The notes beneath the pieces are model-generated. The model did not search any database. It saw nothing but the letters and a program-made list of their open reading frames with translations, and had not been told where the DNA came from. Shown one piece after another: positions 32,301-46,800 of a stretch of DNA of 64,000 nt. The DNA is from Aristolochia californica (lineage: Eukaryota; Streptophyta; Magnoliopsida; Piperales; Aristolochiaceae): the NCBI GenBank assembly GCA_029961685.1, contig JARWKL010000004.1, positions 26,603,610-26,667,609 of the forward strand, in the 5' to 3' direction. The position numbers were made by a program, and so were the translations under genes. Position 1 is the first letter of the stretch. Each line of letters begins with the position of its first letter.

Positions 32301-35300
32301 AGTATACATCTGAAATGGAAATGCACAATGCACAAATGTAGAGAGAGGTAATTCCAAAAAGTGCCTGTAATTTTTTGGGATTTTAAACTCTTTTTAGTTC
32401 TTATATATCAGGTTATGCAATCGTCGGGGTTTTGACTCCCAATCCATAAGTCATTCCTTACGAAAATATAGCCCGTTATGCATGATAAATTACATGACAA
32501 TCATCTGTGATCGTTAGGTTAGATTTTTGTAAATGGGAAAAATAATGGCTTGTTTGACTCGGGTAAATATCCCACCGCACATTCACTTCAGAATTTAATG
32601 TTATTCTCTTTAAAAGGTTTGGATCCATAGGTCATTTGCATATTTAACATGTTTCAAGCATGCATAGACAATTTTTAAAACATGTGTAGAAAAATCTCTT
32701 TCTAATAAAATTCCGAGCTATTAGGGTTGAACTAGACGAATTTCTCAAACTTGGATAACAAAACTTTTGTGTTCATTTCAGATGTGTGAATAAATTTTTT
32801 TTCTTACATTTTTTATTATTATATATTCTCTCCATACATAAACTCTAAAATTTTCATTTTGTTGTGATCTATTTGCCTTTTATCTCTTATTTTGTTTACG
32901 AGATGAAGGCTAAGTGAAAACCCAATTTTGATTTAAGAAGAAAGTATATATCTAAAATTGAAATGCACAATGCACAAATGTAGAGAGAGATAATTCCAAA
33001 AACTGTCTGTAATTTTTAGGGATTGTAAACTTTTTAGTTTTTTTATATTAGGTTCTACAATCGTCGGGAAAAGGGGGAGGCGGGGGATTTTTATCTGAGT
33101 GTTGCCTCCCAATCCATTAGTTATTCCTTACAAAAATATAGCCCATTACACTTGATAAATTAGTTTACAATCATCTATGATTTTTAGGTCAGCTTTTTCT
33201 AAAAGGGCATAATAATGTCTGGTTTGAGTAGGGAAAATATCCCAGCGCATGTTCACTTGAGAATTTAATGTTATTCTCTTTAAAAGATTTGGATCCATAG
33301 GTCATTTCCATCTTTGAAATGTTTCAAGCATGCATATCCATTTTTTAAAACATGTGTAGAAAAATCTCTTTCTGATAAAATTCCGAGCTGTTAGGGTTGA
33401 ACTAGTGGAATTTCCCAAACTTGGATAACAAAACTTTTGTGTTCATTTGTGGTGAGTGAATAAATTTTCTTTACTTACATTTTTTTATTGCTTTCAATTT
33501 TTTCTGTACATCAACTCTAAAAATTTCATTTTGTTGTGATCTATTTGCCTTTTATCTTTTTCTTTTTTGTCTACGCAATGAAGAGAAAATGAAAACTCAA
33601 GTTTTGATTAAAGAAAAAAGAATACATCTAAAATGGAAATGCACAATGCACAAATTTAGAGAGAGATAATTTTAAAAAGTTTTTGTAATATTTAGGGATT
33701 GTAATTTCTTTTTAGTTTTTATATATCAGGTTCAGCAATCGTCGGGAAAGGGGGGAAGCAGGGAACTTTTAACTTAGTGTTGACATCCAATCCATAAGTC
33801 ATTCCTTACAAAATTATAGTCCGTTACACATCATAAATCACTTTGCAATCATCTATGATCGTTAGGCCAACTTTTTTTAAATGGGAAAAATAATGGCCTG
33901 TTTGACACGGGTAAATATCCCACCGTACCTTCACTTGAATATTTAATGTTATTCTATTTAAAAGGTTTGGATCCATAGGTCATCTGCATCTTCAACATGT
34001 TTCAAGCATGCATGTACATTTTTTTAAACATGTGTAGAAAAATCTCTTTCTTATAAAATTCTGAGCTATTAGGTTGAACTAGCGGAATTTCCCAAACTTG
34101 GATAACAAAACTTTTGTGTTCAATTGTAGTGTGTGAATAAATTTTCTTAACTTACATTTTTTTTATTGCTTTAAAATCTTTCCATACATAAACTCTAAAA
34201 TTTTCATTTTATTTTGATCTATTTGCCTTTTATCTCTTTTTTTTGTTTACAAGATGAAGGGAAAGTGAAAACTCAATATTTGATTTAAGAAAAAAGTATA
34301 CATCTAAAATGGAAATGCACAATGCAAAAATTTAGAGAGAGGTAATCCCAAAAAGTATCTGTAATTTTTAGGGATTGTAAACTCTTTTTAGTTTTTATAT
34401 ATCAAGTTATGCAATCGTCGGGAAAAGGGGTAGGCGGGGGAAATTTAAATGAGTGTTGACTCCCAAACAATCTGTCATTCCTCAAAAAAATATAGCTTGT
34501 TACACATGATAAATCACTTTGTAATCATCTATGATCGTTAGGTCAGCTTTTTTAAATTACCAAAATAATGGCTTGTTTGACTCTGGAAAATATCCCACCG
34601 TACCTTCACTTCAGAATTTAATGTTATACTCTTTAAAAGGTTTGGATGCAAAAGTCATTTTATTCTTTAACATGTTTGAAGACTGCATATCAATTTTTTA
34701 AAACATGTGTAGAAAAATCTCTTTCGTACAAAATTCCGAGCCATAAGGGTTGAACAAGTAGAATTTCCCAAACTTGGATAACAAAACTTTTGTGTTCATT
34801 TGTGGTGTGTGAATAAATTTTGTTTACTTACATTTGTTTATTGCTTTAAATTCTTTCCATACATAAACTATAAATTTTTCATTTTGTTGTGATCAATTTG
34901 CCTTTTATCTCTTTTTTTTTATTTATGAGATGAAGGGAAAGTTAAAACTCAAGTTTTGATTTAAGAAAAAAGTATACATCTAGAATGGAAATGCGCAACG
35001 CAAAAATGTAGAAAGCGATAATTCCAAAAAGTGTCTATAATTTTTAGGGATTGTAAACTCTTTTTAGTTTTTAAATATCAGGTTTTGCAATCGTCGAGAA
35101 AAGGGGAAGGCGGGGGATTTTTAACTGAGTGTGGACACCCAATTCATAAGTCATTCCTTAAAAAAATATAGCCCGTTATGCATGATAAATCACTTTACAA
35201 TCATCTATGATCGTTACGCCAGCTTTTTGTAAATGGGCAGAATAATGGCTTGTTTGACTCGAGTAAATTTCCCACCGCACATTCACTTGAGAATTTAATG

Positions 35301-38300
35301 TTATTCACTTTAAAAGGTTTGGATCCATAGGCCATTTGCATCTTTAACATGTTTCAAGCATGCATATGCATTATTTAAAACATGTGTAGAAAAATCTCTT
35401 TCTAATAAAATTCCGAGCTACTATTGTTGAGTTAGTGGAATTTCTCAAACTTGGATAACAAAACTTTTGTGTTCATTTGTGGTGTGTCTATGAATTTTCT
35501 TTTCTTAAATTTTTTATTGCTTTAAATTTTTTCCATACATAAACTGTAAAATTTTCTTTTTGTTGTAATCTATTTGCCTTTTATCTCATTTTTTAATGAG
35601 AAAAAGGGAAAGTGAAAACTCAAGTTTTGATTTAAGAAAAAGTATACATCTAAAATGGTAATACACAATGCAAAAATGTAGGGAGAGATAATTCCAAAAA
35701 GTGTCTGTAATTTTTAGGGATTGTAATCTCTTTTTAGTTTTGATTTATCAGGTTCTCCAATAGTTGGGAAAAGGTGGAGGCGGTGGATTTTTGAATGAGT
35801 GTGGTCTCCCAATCCATTAGTCATTCCTTAAAAATATATAGTCCATTACACATGATAAATCGCTTTGAAATCATCTATGATTGTTAGGTCAGCTTTTTTT
35901 AAATGGGCAAAATAATGGCTTGTTTGACTCGGGTAAATATCCCACCGTACCTTCACTTGAGAATTTAATGTTATACTCTTTAAAATGTTTGGATACATAG
36001 GTTATTTGCTTCTTTAACATGTTTTAAGCATGCATAACCATTTTTTAGAACATGTGTAGAAAAATCTCTTTCATATAAAATTTTGGGCCATAAGGGTTGA
36101 ACAAGCGGAATTTCCCAAACATGGATAACAAAACTTTTGTGTTCATTTGGGGTGTGTGAATAAATTTTATTTACATACATTTGTTTATTGATTTAAATTT
36201 TTTCCATACATAAACTCTAAAATTTTCATTTTGTTATGATCTATTTGCCTTTTATCTCTTTTTTTTGTTTACGAGATCAAAGGAAAGTTAAAACTCAAAT
36301 TTTGATTTAAGAAAAAAGTTTACATCTAGAATTGAAATGCACAATGCACAAATGTAGAGACAGATAATTCCAAAAAGTGTCTATAATTTTTAGGGATTTT
36401 AAACTCTTTTTAGTTTTTATATATCAGGTTTTACAATCGTCGGGAAAAAGGGGAGGTGGGGGATTTTTAACTGAGTGTTGACACCCAATCCATAAGTCAT
36501 TTCTTACAAAAATATAGCCCGTTATGTATGATAAATCACTTTACAATCATCTATGATCGTTTGGCCAGCTTTTTGTAAATGGACAAAGTAATGGCTTGTT
36601 TGACTCGGGTAAATATCCCACCGCACGTTCACTTGAGAATTTAATGTTATTCTCTTAAAAAGGTTTGGATCCATTGGTCATTTGCATCTTTAACATGTTC
36701 CAAGCATGCATATCAATTTTTCAAAACATGTGTAGAAAAATCTCTATCCTATAAAATTCCGAGCTATTAGGGTTGAACTAGTGGAATTTCCCAAACTTGG
36801 ATAACAAAACTTTTGTGTTCATTAGTGGTGTGTGAATAAATTTTTTTACTTAATTTTTTTATTGGTATAAATTATTTCTATACATAAACTCTAAAATTTT
36901 CATTTTGTTGTGATCTATTTTCCTTTTTATCTTTTTTTTTTTTATGTAATGAAGGAAAAGTGAAAATTCAGGTTTTGATTTAAGAAAAAAGTATACATCT
37001 AAAATGGAAATACACAATGCACAAATGCAGAGAGAGTTAATTCCAAAAAGTGTCTGTAATTTTTAGGCATGTAAACTCTTTTTAGTTTTTATATATTAGG
37101 TTCTGCAATCGTCAGGAAAAAGGGGAGGTGGGGGATTTTTAACTGAGTGTTGACACCAATTCCATTAGTCATTCCTTAAAAAAATATAGCTTGTTATACA
37201 GAATAAATCACTTTGCAATCATCTATGATCGTTAGGTCAGCTTTTTGAAAATGGGCAAAATAATGGCTTGTTTGACTCGGGTAAATATCCCACCGCACCT
37301 TCACTTGAGAATTTAATGTCATTCTCTTTAAATGGTTTGGATCCATTGGCCATTTGTATCTTTGATATGTTTGAAGCATCCATATGCATTTTTTAAAACA
37401 TGTGTAGAAAAATCTCTTTCATATAAAATTCTGAGCTATTAGGGTTGAACAAGTAGAATTTCCCAAACATGGATAACAAAACATTTGTGTTAATTTGTGG
37501 TGTGTGAATAAATTTTCTTTACTTACATTTGTTTATTGCTTTAAATTCATTCCATACATAAACTCTAAAATTTTCATTTTGTTGTGATCTGTTTGCCTTT
37601 AATCTCTTTTTGTTTGGTTTACGAGATGAAGGGAAAGTGAAAACTCAAGTTTTGATTTAAGAAAAAAACATAAATTTAAAATGGAAATGCACATAGCACA
37701 AATGCAGAGAGAGATAATTCCAAAAAGTTTCTGTAATTTTTAGGGATTGTAAAATCTTTTTGGTTTTTATATATCAGGTTCTGCAATCGTCGGGAAAAGG
37801 GGGAGGCTGGGGATTTTTAACTGAGTGTTGACACCCAATCCATAAGTCATTCCATAAAAAATATAGCTCTTTACGCATGTTAAATCACTTTAAAATCATC
37901 TATGATCATTAGACCAACTTTTTGTAAATGGGAAAAATAATGGCTTGTTTGACTCGGGTTTGGATCCATAGGTGATTTGCATTTTTAACATGTTTCAAGT
38001 ATGCATATCAATTTTTTAAAACATGTGTAGAAAAATCTTTTTCTTATAAAATTGCGAGCTATTAGGGTTGAACAAATGGAATTTCCCAAACTTGGATAAC
38101 AAAACTTTTGATTTCATTTGTGGTGTGTGAATAAATTTTCTTTTCATACATTTATTTATTGCTTTAAATTCTTTCCCTACATCAACTCTAAAGTTTTTAT
38201 TTTGTTGTGATCTATTTTCCTTTTATCTCTTTTTTTAGTTTACGAGATGTATAGAAAGGGAAAACTCTAGTTTTGATTTAAGAAAAAAGTTTACATCTAA

Positions 38301-39494
38301 AATGGAAATGCACAATGCACAAATCTAGAGAGTGATAATTCCAAAAAGTGTCTGGAATTTTTAGGGATTGTAAACTCTTTTTATGTTTTATATATCAGGT
38401 TCTGCAATTGTTGGGAAAAGGGGAGGCGTGGGATTTTTAACTGAGTGTTGACTCCCAATCCATAAGTCATTTCTTACAAAAAAAATGCCTGTTGCGCAAC
38501 TTAAATCACTTTACAATCATCTATGATCGTTAGGTCAGATTTTTGTAAATGAGGAAAATATTCGCTTGATTGACTAGGGTAAATATCCCACCACACGGTC
38601 ACTTGAGAATTTCGTGTTATTCTCTTTACAAGGTTTTTACCCATCGGTCATTTGCATCTTTAAGATGTTTCAAGCATGCATATCCATTTTTTAAAACATG
38701 TGTAGAAAAATTTCTTTCTTATAAAATTCCGAGCTGTTTGGGATGAACTATTGGAATTTACCAAACTTGGATAACAAAACTTTTGTGTTCATTTGTAGTG
38801 TGTGAATAAATTTTATTTTCTTAAATTTTTTTATTGCTTTGAATTCTTTCCATGCTTCAACTCTAAAATTTTCATTTTGTTCTGATCTATTTGCCGTTTA
38901 TGTCTTTTTTTCTTTTACGAGATGAAGGGAAAGTGAAAACTCAAGTTTTGATTTAAGAAAAAAATACACATCTAAAATGGAAATACACAATGCACAAATG
39001 TGGATAGAGATAATTCCAAAAAGTGTTTGTAATTTTTTGGGATTGTAAACTCTTTATAGTTTTCTTATATCAGGTTTTGCAATCGTTGGGAAAAGGGGTA
39101 GGTGGGGGATTTTTATCTGAGAGTTGACCCACAATCCATTAATCATACCTTACAAAAATATAGCGTGTTATGCATGATAAATCACTTTACAATCACATAT
39201 GATCGTTAGTTCAGCTTTTTGTAAATGGGTAAAATAATGTCTTGTTTGACTTTGGTAAATATAACCACCGCACGTTCACTTGAGAATTTAATGTTATTCT
39301 CTTTAAAAGGTTTGGATCCATAGGTCATTTGCATCTTTAACAAGTTTCAACCATGCATATCCATTTTTTAAAACATGTGTAGAAAAATCTCTTTCTTATA
39401 AAATTCCGAGCTATAAGGGTTATGCAAGTAGAATTTCCCAAACTTGGATAACAAACTTTTGTGTTCATTTGTGGTGTGTGAATAAATTTTCTTT

Positions 39495-39510
39495 ACTTAC
39501 AATTTTTACT
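39495..39510. repeat. Truncated satellite monomer (397 bp spacing)
   Basis: Landmarks at 39313 and 39710 are only 397 bases apart. The sequence jumps from CTTTACTTACA to CTGTTGACTCCCAATCC, losing about 280 bp including the G-rich tract. Confidence 0.85.
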
Positions 39511-42238
39511 GTTGACTCCCAATCCATAAGTCAATCCTTACAAAAATATATCCCGTTAAGCATGAAAAATCACTTTACAATCATCTATGATTGTTTGGTC
39601 AACTTTTGGTAAATGGGCAAAACAATGGCTTGTTTAACTCGAGTAAATATCCCACCGCACGTTCACTTGTGAATATAATGTTATTATCTTTAAAAGGTTT
39701 GGATCCATAGGTCATTTACATCTTTAACATGTTTCAAGCATTCATATCCATTTTTTAAAACAAGTGTAGAAAAATCTTTTTCCTATAAAATTCTGATCTA
39801 TTAGGGTTGAACTACTCGAATTTCCCAAACTTGGATAACAAAACTTTTGTGTTCATTTGTGGTGTGTGAATAAATTTTCTTTAATTATATTTATTTATTG
39901 CTTTAAATTCTTTCCATTCATAAACTCCAAAATTATCATTTTTTTGTGATCTATTTGCCTTTTATCTCTTTTTTTGTGTACAAGATGAAGGGATAGTGAA
40001 AACTATGGTTTTGATTTAAGAAAAAAGTATATATCTAAAACGGAAATGCACAATGCACAAATGTAGAGAGAGATAATTCCTAAAAGTGACTATATATTTT
40101 AGGGATTGTAAACTCGTTCAAGTTTTTATATATCAGGTTCTGCAATCGTCTGGAAAAGGGGGAAGTGGGGGATTTTTAACTGAGAGTTGACTCTCAATCC
40201 AAAAGTCATTCCTAAAAAAAATATAGCCCTTTACACATGCTAAATAACTTTACAATCATCTATGATCATCAGGTCAGATTTTTGTAAATCAGCAAAATAA
40301 TGGGTTGCTTAACTCGGGTAAATATCCCACCGAACGTTCACTTGAGAATTTAATGTTATTCTCTTTAAAAGGTTTGGATCCATAGGTAATTTGCATCTTT
40401 AAAATGTTTCAAGCATGCATATCCATTTTTTAAAACATGTGTGGAAAAATCATTTTCATATAAAATTCCGAGCTATTAGGGTTGAACTAGTGGAATTTGC
40501 CAAAAACAAAAATTTTGTGTTCATTTGTGGTGTGTGGTTAAATTTTCTTTACTTACATTTGTTTATTGGTTTAAATTATTTCCATACATAAACTCTAAAA
40601 TTTTCATTTTATTTTGATCTATTTGCCTTTTATCTCTTTTTTTTTACGACATGAAGGGATAGTGAAAACTCAAGTTTTGATTTATTAAAAAATTATACAT
40701 CCAAAATAGAAATGCACAATGCACAAATTTAGAGAGAGATAATTCCAACAAGTGTCTATAATTTTTAGGGATTGTAAAGGGGGAGGTGGGGATTTTTAAC
40801 TGAGTGTTGAATCCAAGTCCATAACTCATTCCTTACAAAAATATAGCCCTTTACGCATGATAAATCACTTTGCAATCATCCATGATTTTTAGGTCAGCTT
40901 TTTGTAAATGGGCAAAATAATGACTTGTTTGAGTTGGGTAAATATCCCACCGCACCTTCACTTGAGAATTTAATGTCATTCACTTTATAAGGTTTGGATC
41001 CATAGGTTATTTGTATCTTTAACATGTTTCGAGCATGCACATACATTTTTTAAAACATGTGTAGAAAAATATCTTTCTTATAAAATTCCGAGCTATTAGG
41101 GTTGAACTAGTGGAATTTCCCAAACTTGGATAAAAAACATTTTGTGTTCATTTGTGGTGCGTGAATAAATTTTCATTACTTACATTTGTTTATTGCTTTA
41201 ATTTCTTTCCATATTTAAACTCTAATTTTCATTTTGTTGTGATCTATTTGCCTTTTATCTCTTTTTTTTGTTGACTAGATGAAGGGAAACTGAAAACTCA
41301 AGTTTTGATTTAAGAAAAAAGTATACATATAAAATGGAAATGAACTTTTCACAAATGTAGAGAGATATAATTCCAAAATGTGTCTATAATATTTTGGGAT
41401 TGTATACACTTTTAAGTTTTTATATATCAGGTTCGACAATCGTCGAGAAAAGGGGGTGGCGGGGGATTTTTAACTGAGTGTTGACTTCCAATCCATAAGT
41501 CATTCCTTTCAACCACATACCCCGTTACACATGAAAAATCACTTTAAAATCATCTATGATAGTTAGGTCTGCTTTTTGTAAATGGGTAAAATAATGGCTT
41601 GTTTGACTCGGGTAAATATCCCACCACACGTTCACTTCAGAATTTAATGTTATTCTCTTTAAAAGGTTTGGATCCATAGGTCATTAGCATATTTAACATG
41701 TTTCAACCATGCATATCCAATTATTAAAACATATGTAGAAAAATCTCTTTCTTATAAAATACCGAGCTATTAGTGTTGATCTAGTGGAATTTCCCAAACT
41801 TGGATAACAAAACTTTTGTGTTCATTTGTGGTGTGTGAATAAATTTTCATTACTTAAATTTACTTATTGCTTTAAATTCTTTCCATACATAAACTCTAAA
41901 ATTTTCATTTTGTTGTGATTTATATGCCTTTTATCTTTATTTTTTATTTACGAGATTAAGGAAAAGTGAAAACTCAAGTTTTGATTCATGAAAAAAGTAT
42001 GCATCTAAAATGGAAATATGCACAATGCACAAATGCAGAGAGAGATAATTCCAACAAGTGTCTGTAATTTTTGGGGATTGTAAACTCTTTTTAGTTTTTA
42101 TATATCAGGTTCTGCAATCGTCGGGAAAAGGAGGAGGCGGGGATTTTTAAATGAGTGTTGGCTCCCAATCCATAAGTCATTCCTTAAAAAAATATAGCTC
42201 GTTCTGCAAGTTAAATCACTTTACAATCATCTATGATC

Positions 42239-42310
42239 GTAAATAGGCAAAATAATGGCTAAATAGGCAAAAGTTAAATCAACGTTTTGTAAATAGGCAA
42301 AATAATGGCT
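42239..42310. repeat. Local 22 bp duplication within a satellite monomer
   Basis: GTAAATAGGCAAAATAATGG plus CT occurs at 42239-42260 and again at 42289-42310, with a partial copy between. This lengthens the unit to 711 bp. It is a small replication-slippage event. Confidence 0.8.
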
Positions 42311-43849
42311 TCTTTGACTCAAGCAAATATCGCATCACACGTTCACTTGAAAATTTAATGTTGTTCTCTTTAAAAGGTTTTGATCCATAAATCATTTACA
42401 TCTTTAACATGTTTGGAGCATGCATATCCATTTTTTAAAATAGGTGCAGAAAAATCTATTTCTTAAAAAATTCCTAGCTATTTGGGTTGAACAAGTGGAA
42501 TTTCCCAAACTTGGATAACAAAATTTTTTTGTTCATTTGTGGTGAGTGAATAAATTTTCTTTACTTACATTTGTCTATTTTTTAAAATTATTTCCATACT
42601 TAAACTCTAAAATTTTCAATTTGTTGTGATCTATTTTCCTTTTATCTCTTTTGCTGTTTACGATATGAAGGGAAAGTGAAAACTCAAGTTTTGATTTAAG
42701 AAAAAAGTTTACATAAAAAAAGGATATGCCCAATGCAAAAATTTATAGAGAGATAATTTCTAAAAGTGTCTATAATTCTTAGGGATAGTAAACTCTTTTA
42801 GTTTTTATATATTAGGTTTTACAATCGTCGGGAAATGGGGGAGGCAGGGGATTTTTAATTGAGTGTTGACTCCCAATCCATAAGTCATTCCTTAAAAAAA
42901 TATAGCCTATTACGCATGATAAATCATTTTACAGTCATCTATGATTGTTAGGTCAGGTTTTTCTAAATGGTCAAAATAATGGCTCTTTTGACTCAGGTAA
43001 TATCCCACCAGACGCTCACTTGAGAATTTAATGTTATTCACTTTAAAAGGTTTGGATCCATAGGTCCTTAACATCTTTAACATGTTTCAAGCATGCATAT
43101 CCATTTTTTAAAACATGTGTAGAAATATCTATTTCTTAAAATTCCGAGCTATTTAGGTTGATCTAGTGGAATTTCCCAAACTTGGATAACAAAACTTTTG
43201 TATTCATTTGTGGTGTGTGAATAAATTTTATTTAATTACATTTGTTTATTGCTTTAAATTCTTTCCATACATAAACTCTAAAATTTTCATTTTGTTGTGA
43301 TCTATTTACCTTTTATCTTTTTTTTTTGTTTACGAGATGAAAGTGAAAACTCAAGTAAATATTTATGAAAAAAGTATACATCTAAAAAGGATATGCACAA
43401 TGCACAATTTTTTATAATTTTTAGGGATTGTAAACTTTTTTTAGTTTTTATATATCAAGTTCGGCAATTGTTAGGAAAAGGGGGAGGAAGGGGATTTTTA
43501 ACTTAGTGTTGACTCCCAATTCATAACTCATTCATTAAAGAAATATAGTCCGTTATGCATGATAAATAAATTTAAAATCATCTATGATCGTTAGGTCAGC
43601 TTTACATAAATGGTAAAATAATGGCTTGTTTGACTCGGGTAAATATCCCACCGAACGTTCACCTGAGAATTTAATGTTATTCTCTTTAAAAGGTTTGGAT
43701 CCATAGGTCATTTGCATCTTTAACATGTTTCAAGAATGCATATCCATTTATTTAAACATGTGTAGAAAAATCTCTTTCTAAAAAAATATCGAGCTAATAG
43801 GGTTGTTCTAGTGCAATTTCCTAAACTTGGATAGCAAAATTTTGTGTTC

Positions 43850-43862
43850 ATTTAAGGAAAAA
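43850..43862. repeat. Truncated satellite monomer (511 bp spacing)
   Basis: Between landmarks 43696 and 44207 the text jumps from GTGTTCATTT to AAGGAAAAAAGTATAC, losing ~165 bp. Confidence 0.85.
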
Positions 43863-46800
43863 AGTATACATCTAAAATGGATATGCACAATACACAAATG
43901 TAGAGAGAGATAATTCCAAAAAGTGCTTATAATTTTTAGGGATTGTAAACTCTTTTTAGTTTTATATATCAGGTTCGACAATCGTTGGGAAAAGGGGGAG
44001 GCGGGGGTTTTTTAACTGAGTGTTGATTCCCAATACATAACTCATTCCTTACAAAAATATAGCCCGTTACGCATGATAAATTTAAAATCATCTATCATCG
44101 TTAGGTCAGCTTTATGTAAATGGGTTAAATAATGGCTTGTTAGACTCGGGTAAATAACCCACCGCAGGTTCACTTGAGAATTTAATGTTATTCTATTTTA
44201 AAGGTTTGGATCCATTGGTCATTTGCATCTTTAACATGTTTCAAGAATGCATATCCATTTATTTAAACATGTGTAGAAAAATCTCTTTCTAAAAAAATAT
44301 CGAGCTAATAGTGTTGATCTAGTGGAATTTCCCAAACTTGGATAGCAAAATTTTTGTGTTCATTTGTGGTGAATGAATAAATTTTATTTACTTACATTTT
44401 TTCATTGCTTTAAATTCTTTCCATACATAAACTCTAAAATTTTCATTTTTTTCTGATCTATTTGCCTTTAATCTCTTTTTTTGTTTACGAGATGATGGGA
44501 ACGTGAAAACTCAATTTTATATTAAAGAAAAAAGTATACATCTAAAATGGATATGCACAATGCAAAAATTTAGAGAGAGATAATTCCAAAAGGTGTTTAA
44601 AAATTTTAGGGATTGTAAGCTCTTTTTAGTTTTTATATATCAAGTTCGGCAATCGTTGGGAAAAGGGGAAGGCGGGGGATTTTTAACTGAGTGTTGACTC
44701 CCAATTCATAACTCATTCCTTACAAAAATATAGCCCGTTACGCATGATAAATCACTTTAAAATCATCTATGATCGTTAGGTCAGCTTTTTGTAAATGGGT
44801 AAAATAATGGCTTGTTTGACTTGCGTAAATATCCCTCTGCACGTTCACTTGAGAATTTAATGTTATTCTCTTTAAAAAGATTTGATCCATAGGTCATTTG
44901 CATCTTTAACATGTTTCAAGAATGCATATCCATTTATTTAAACATGTGTAGAAAAATCTCGTTATAAAAAAATACCGAGCTAATAGTGTTGATCTAGTGG
45001 AATTTCCCAAACTTAGATGGCAAAATTTTTTGTGTTCATTTGTGGGGAGTGAATAAATTTTATGTACTTTCATTTTTTCATTGCTTTATTTTTTTCCATA
45101 CATAAACACTAAAATTTTCATTTTTTTTCTGATCTATTTGCCTTTTATCTCTTTTTTTGTTTACAAGATGATGGGAAAGTGAAAACTCAATTTTATATTA
45201 AAGAAAAAAGTATACAACTAAAATGGATATGCACAATGCACACATTTAGAGAGAGATAATTCCCAAAAGTGTTTACAAGTTTTAGGGATTGTAAACTCTT
45301 TTTAGTTTTTATATATCAAGTTCGGCAATCATTGGGAAATGGGGAAGGCGGGGGCTTTTTAACTGAGTGTTGACTCCCAATTCATAACTCATTCCTTAAA
45401 AAAAATATAGCCCGTTACACATGATAAATCACTTTAAAATCATCTATGATCGATAGGTCAGCTTTTTGTAAATGGGTAAAATAATGGCTTGTTTGACTCG
45501 GGTAAATATCTCTCCGCACGTTCACTTGAGAATTTAATGTTATTCTCTTTAAAATGTTTGGATCCATAGGTCGTTTGCATCTTTAACATATTTCCAGAAT
45601 GCATATCCATTTATTTAAAAATGTGTAGAAAAATCTCTTTCTAAAAAACTACCTAGCTAATAGTGTTGATCTAGTGGAATTTCCCAAACTTGGATAACAA
45701 AATTTTAGTGTTCATTAGTCGTAAGTGAATAAATTTTATTTACTTACATTTTTCATTGCTTTATATTTTTTCCATACATAAACACTAAAATTTTCATTTT
45801 TTTCTGATCTATTTGCCTTTTATCTCTTTTTTTGTTTACGAGATGATGGGATTGTGAAAACTCAATTTTATATTAAAGAAAAAAGTATACATCTAAAATG
45901 GATATGCACAATGCACAAATTTAGAGAGAGATAATTCCCAAAAAGTGTTTTCAAGTTTTAGGGATTGTAAACTCTTTTTAGTTTTTATATATCAAGTTCG
46001 GCAATCGTTGGGAAAAGGGGAAGGCGGGGGATTTTCAACTGAGTGTTGACTCCCAATTCATAACTCATTCCTTAAAAAAATATAGCCCGTTACACATGAT
46101 AAATCACTTTAAAATCATCAATGATCGATAGGTCAGCTTTTTGTTAATGGGTAAAATAATGGCTTGTTTGACTGGGGTAAATACTCTCCGCACATTCACT
46201 TGAGAATTTAATGTTATTCTCTTTAAAAGGTTTGGATCCATAGGTCATTTGCATCTTTAACATGTTTCAAGAATGCATATCCATTTATTTAAACATGTGT
46301 AAAAAAATCTCTTTCTAAAAAAATACCTAGCTAATAGTGTTGATCTAGTGGAATTTCCCAAACTTGGATAACAAAATTTTTGTGTTCATTTGTAGTGAGT
46401 GAATAAATTTTATTTACATATATTTTTTTATTGCTTTAAATTCTTTCCATACATAAACTCTAAAATTTTTATTTTGTATTGATCTATTTGCCTTTTATCT
46501 CTTTTTTTGTTTACGAGATGATGGGATAGTGAAAACTCAATTTTATATTAAAGAAAAAAGTATACATCTAAAATGGATATGCACAATGTACAAATTTAGA
46601 GAGAGATAATTCCAAAAAGTGTTTACAAATTTTAGGGATTGTAAATTCTTTTTAGTTTTTATATATCAAGTTCGGCAATCGTTGGAAAAAGGGAAAGGCG
46701 GGGGATTTTTAACTGAGTGTTGACTCCCAATTCATAACTCATTCCTTAAAAAAATATAGCCCGTCACGCATGATAAATCACTTTAAAATAATCTATGATT

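Larger units (their letters stand above)
18143..43340. repeat. Satellite subfamily A block
   Basis: Monomers share CAATCCATAAGTCATT, TTACAATCATC, GGGCAAAATAATGG, CAAGCATGCATATCC, TTGAACTAGTGG, GATAACAAAACTTTT, GATGAAGGGAAAG and TCTGCAATCGTCGGG. A local variant group (TTCTTCAATCG, TTTCTATTTAAG) occurs at ~26200-30400. Change to subfamily B is gradual over ~43150-43400. Confidence 0.85.

Noticed and set aside
30095..40520. Shared small deletion CCCAAAAACAAAAATTTTG (CTTGGAT lost) at ~30105 and ~40500 as evidence of a 10.4 kb duplication
   Set aside because: The surrounding monomers do not share other rare variants, so independent deletion or short conversion is as likely.
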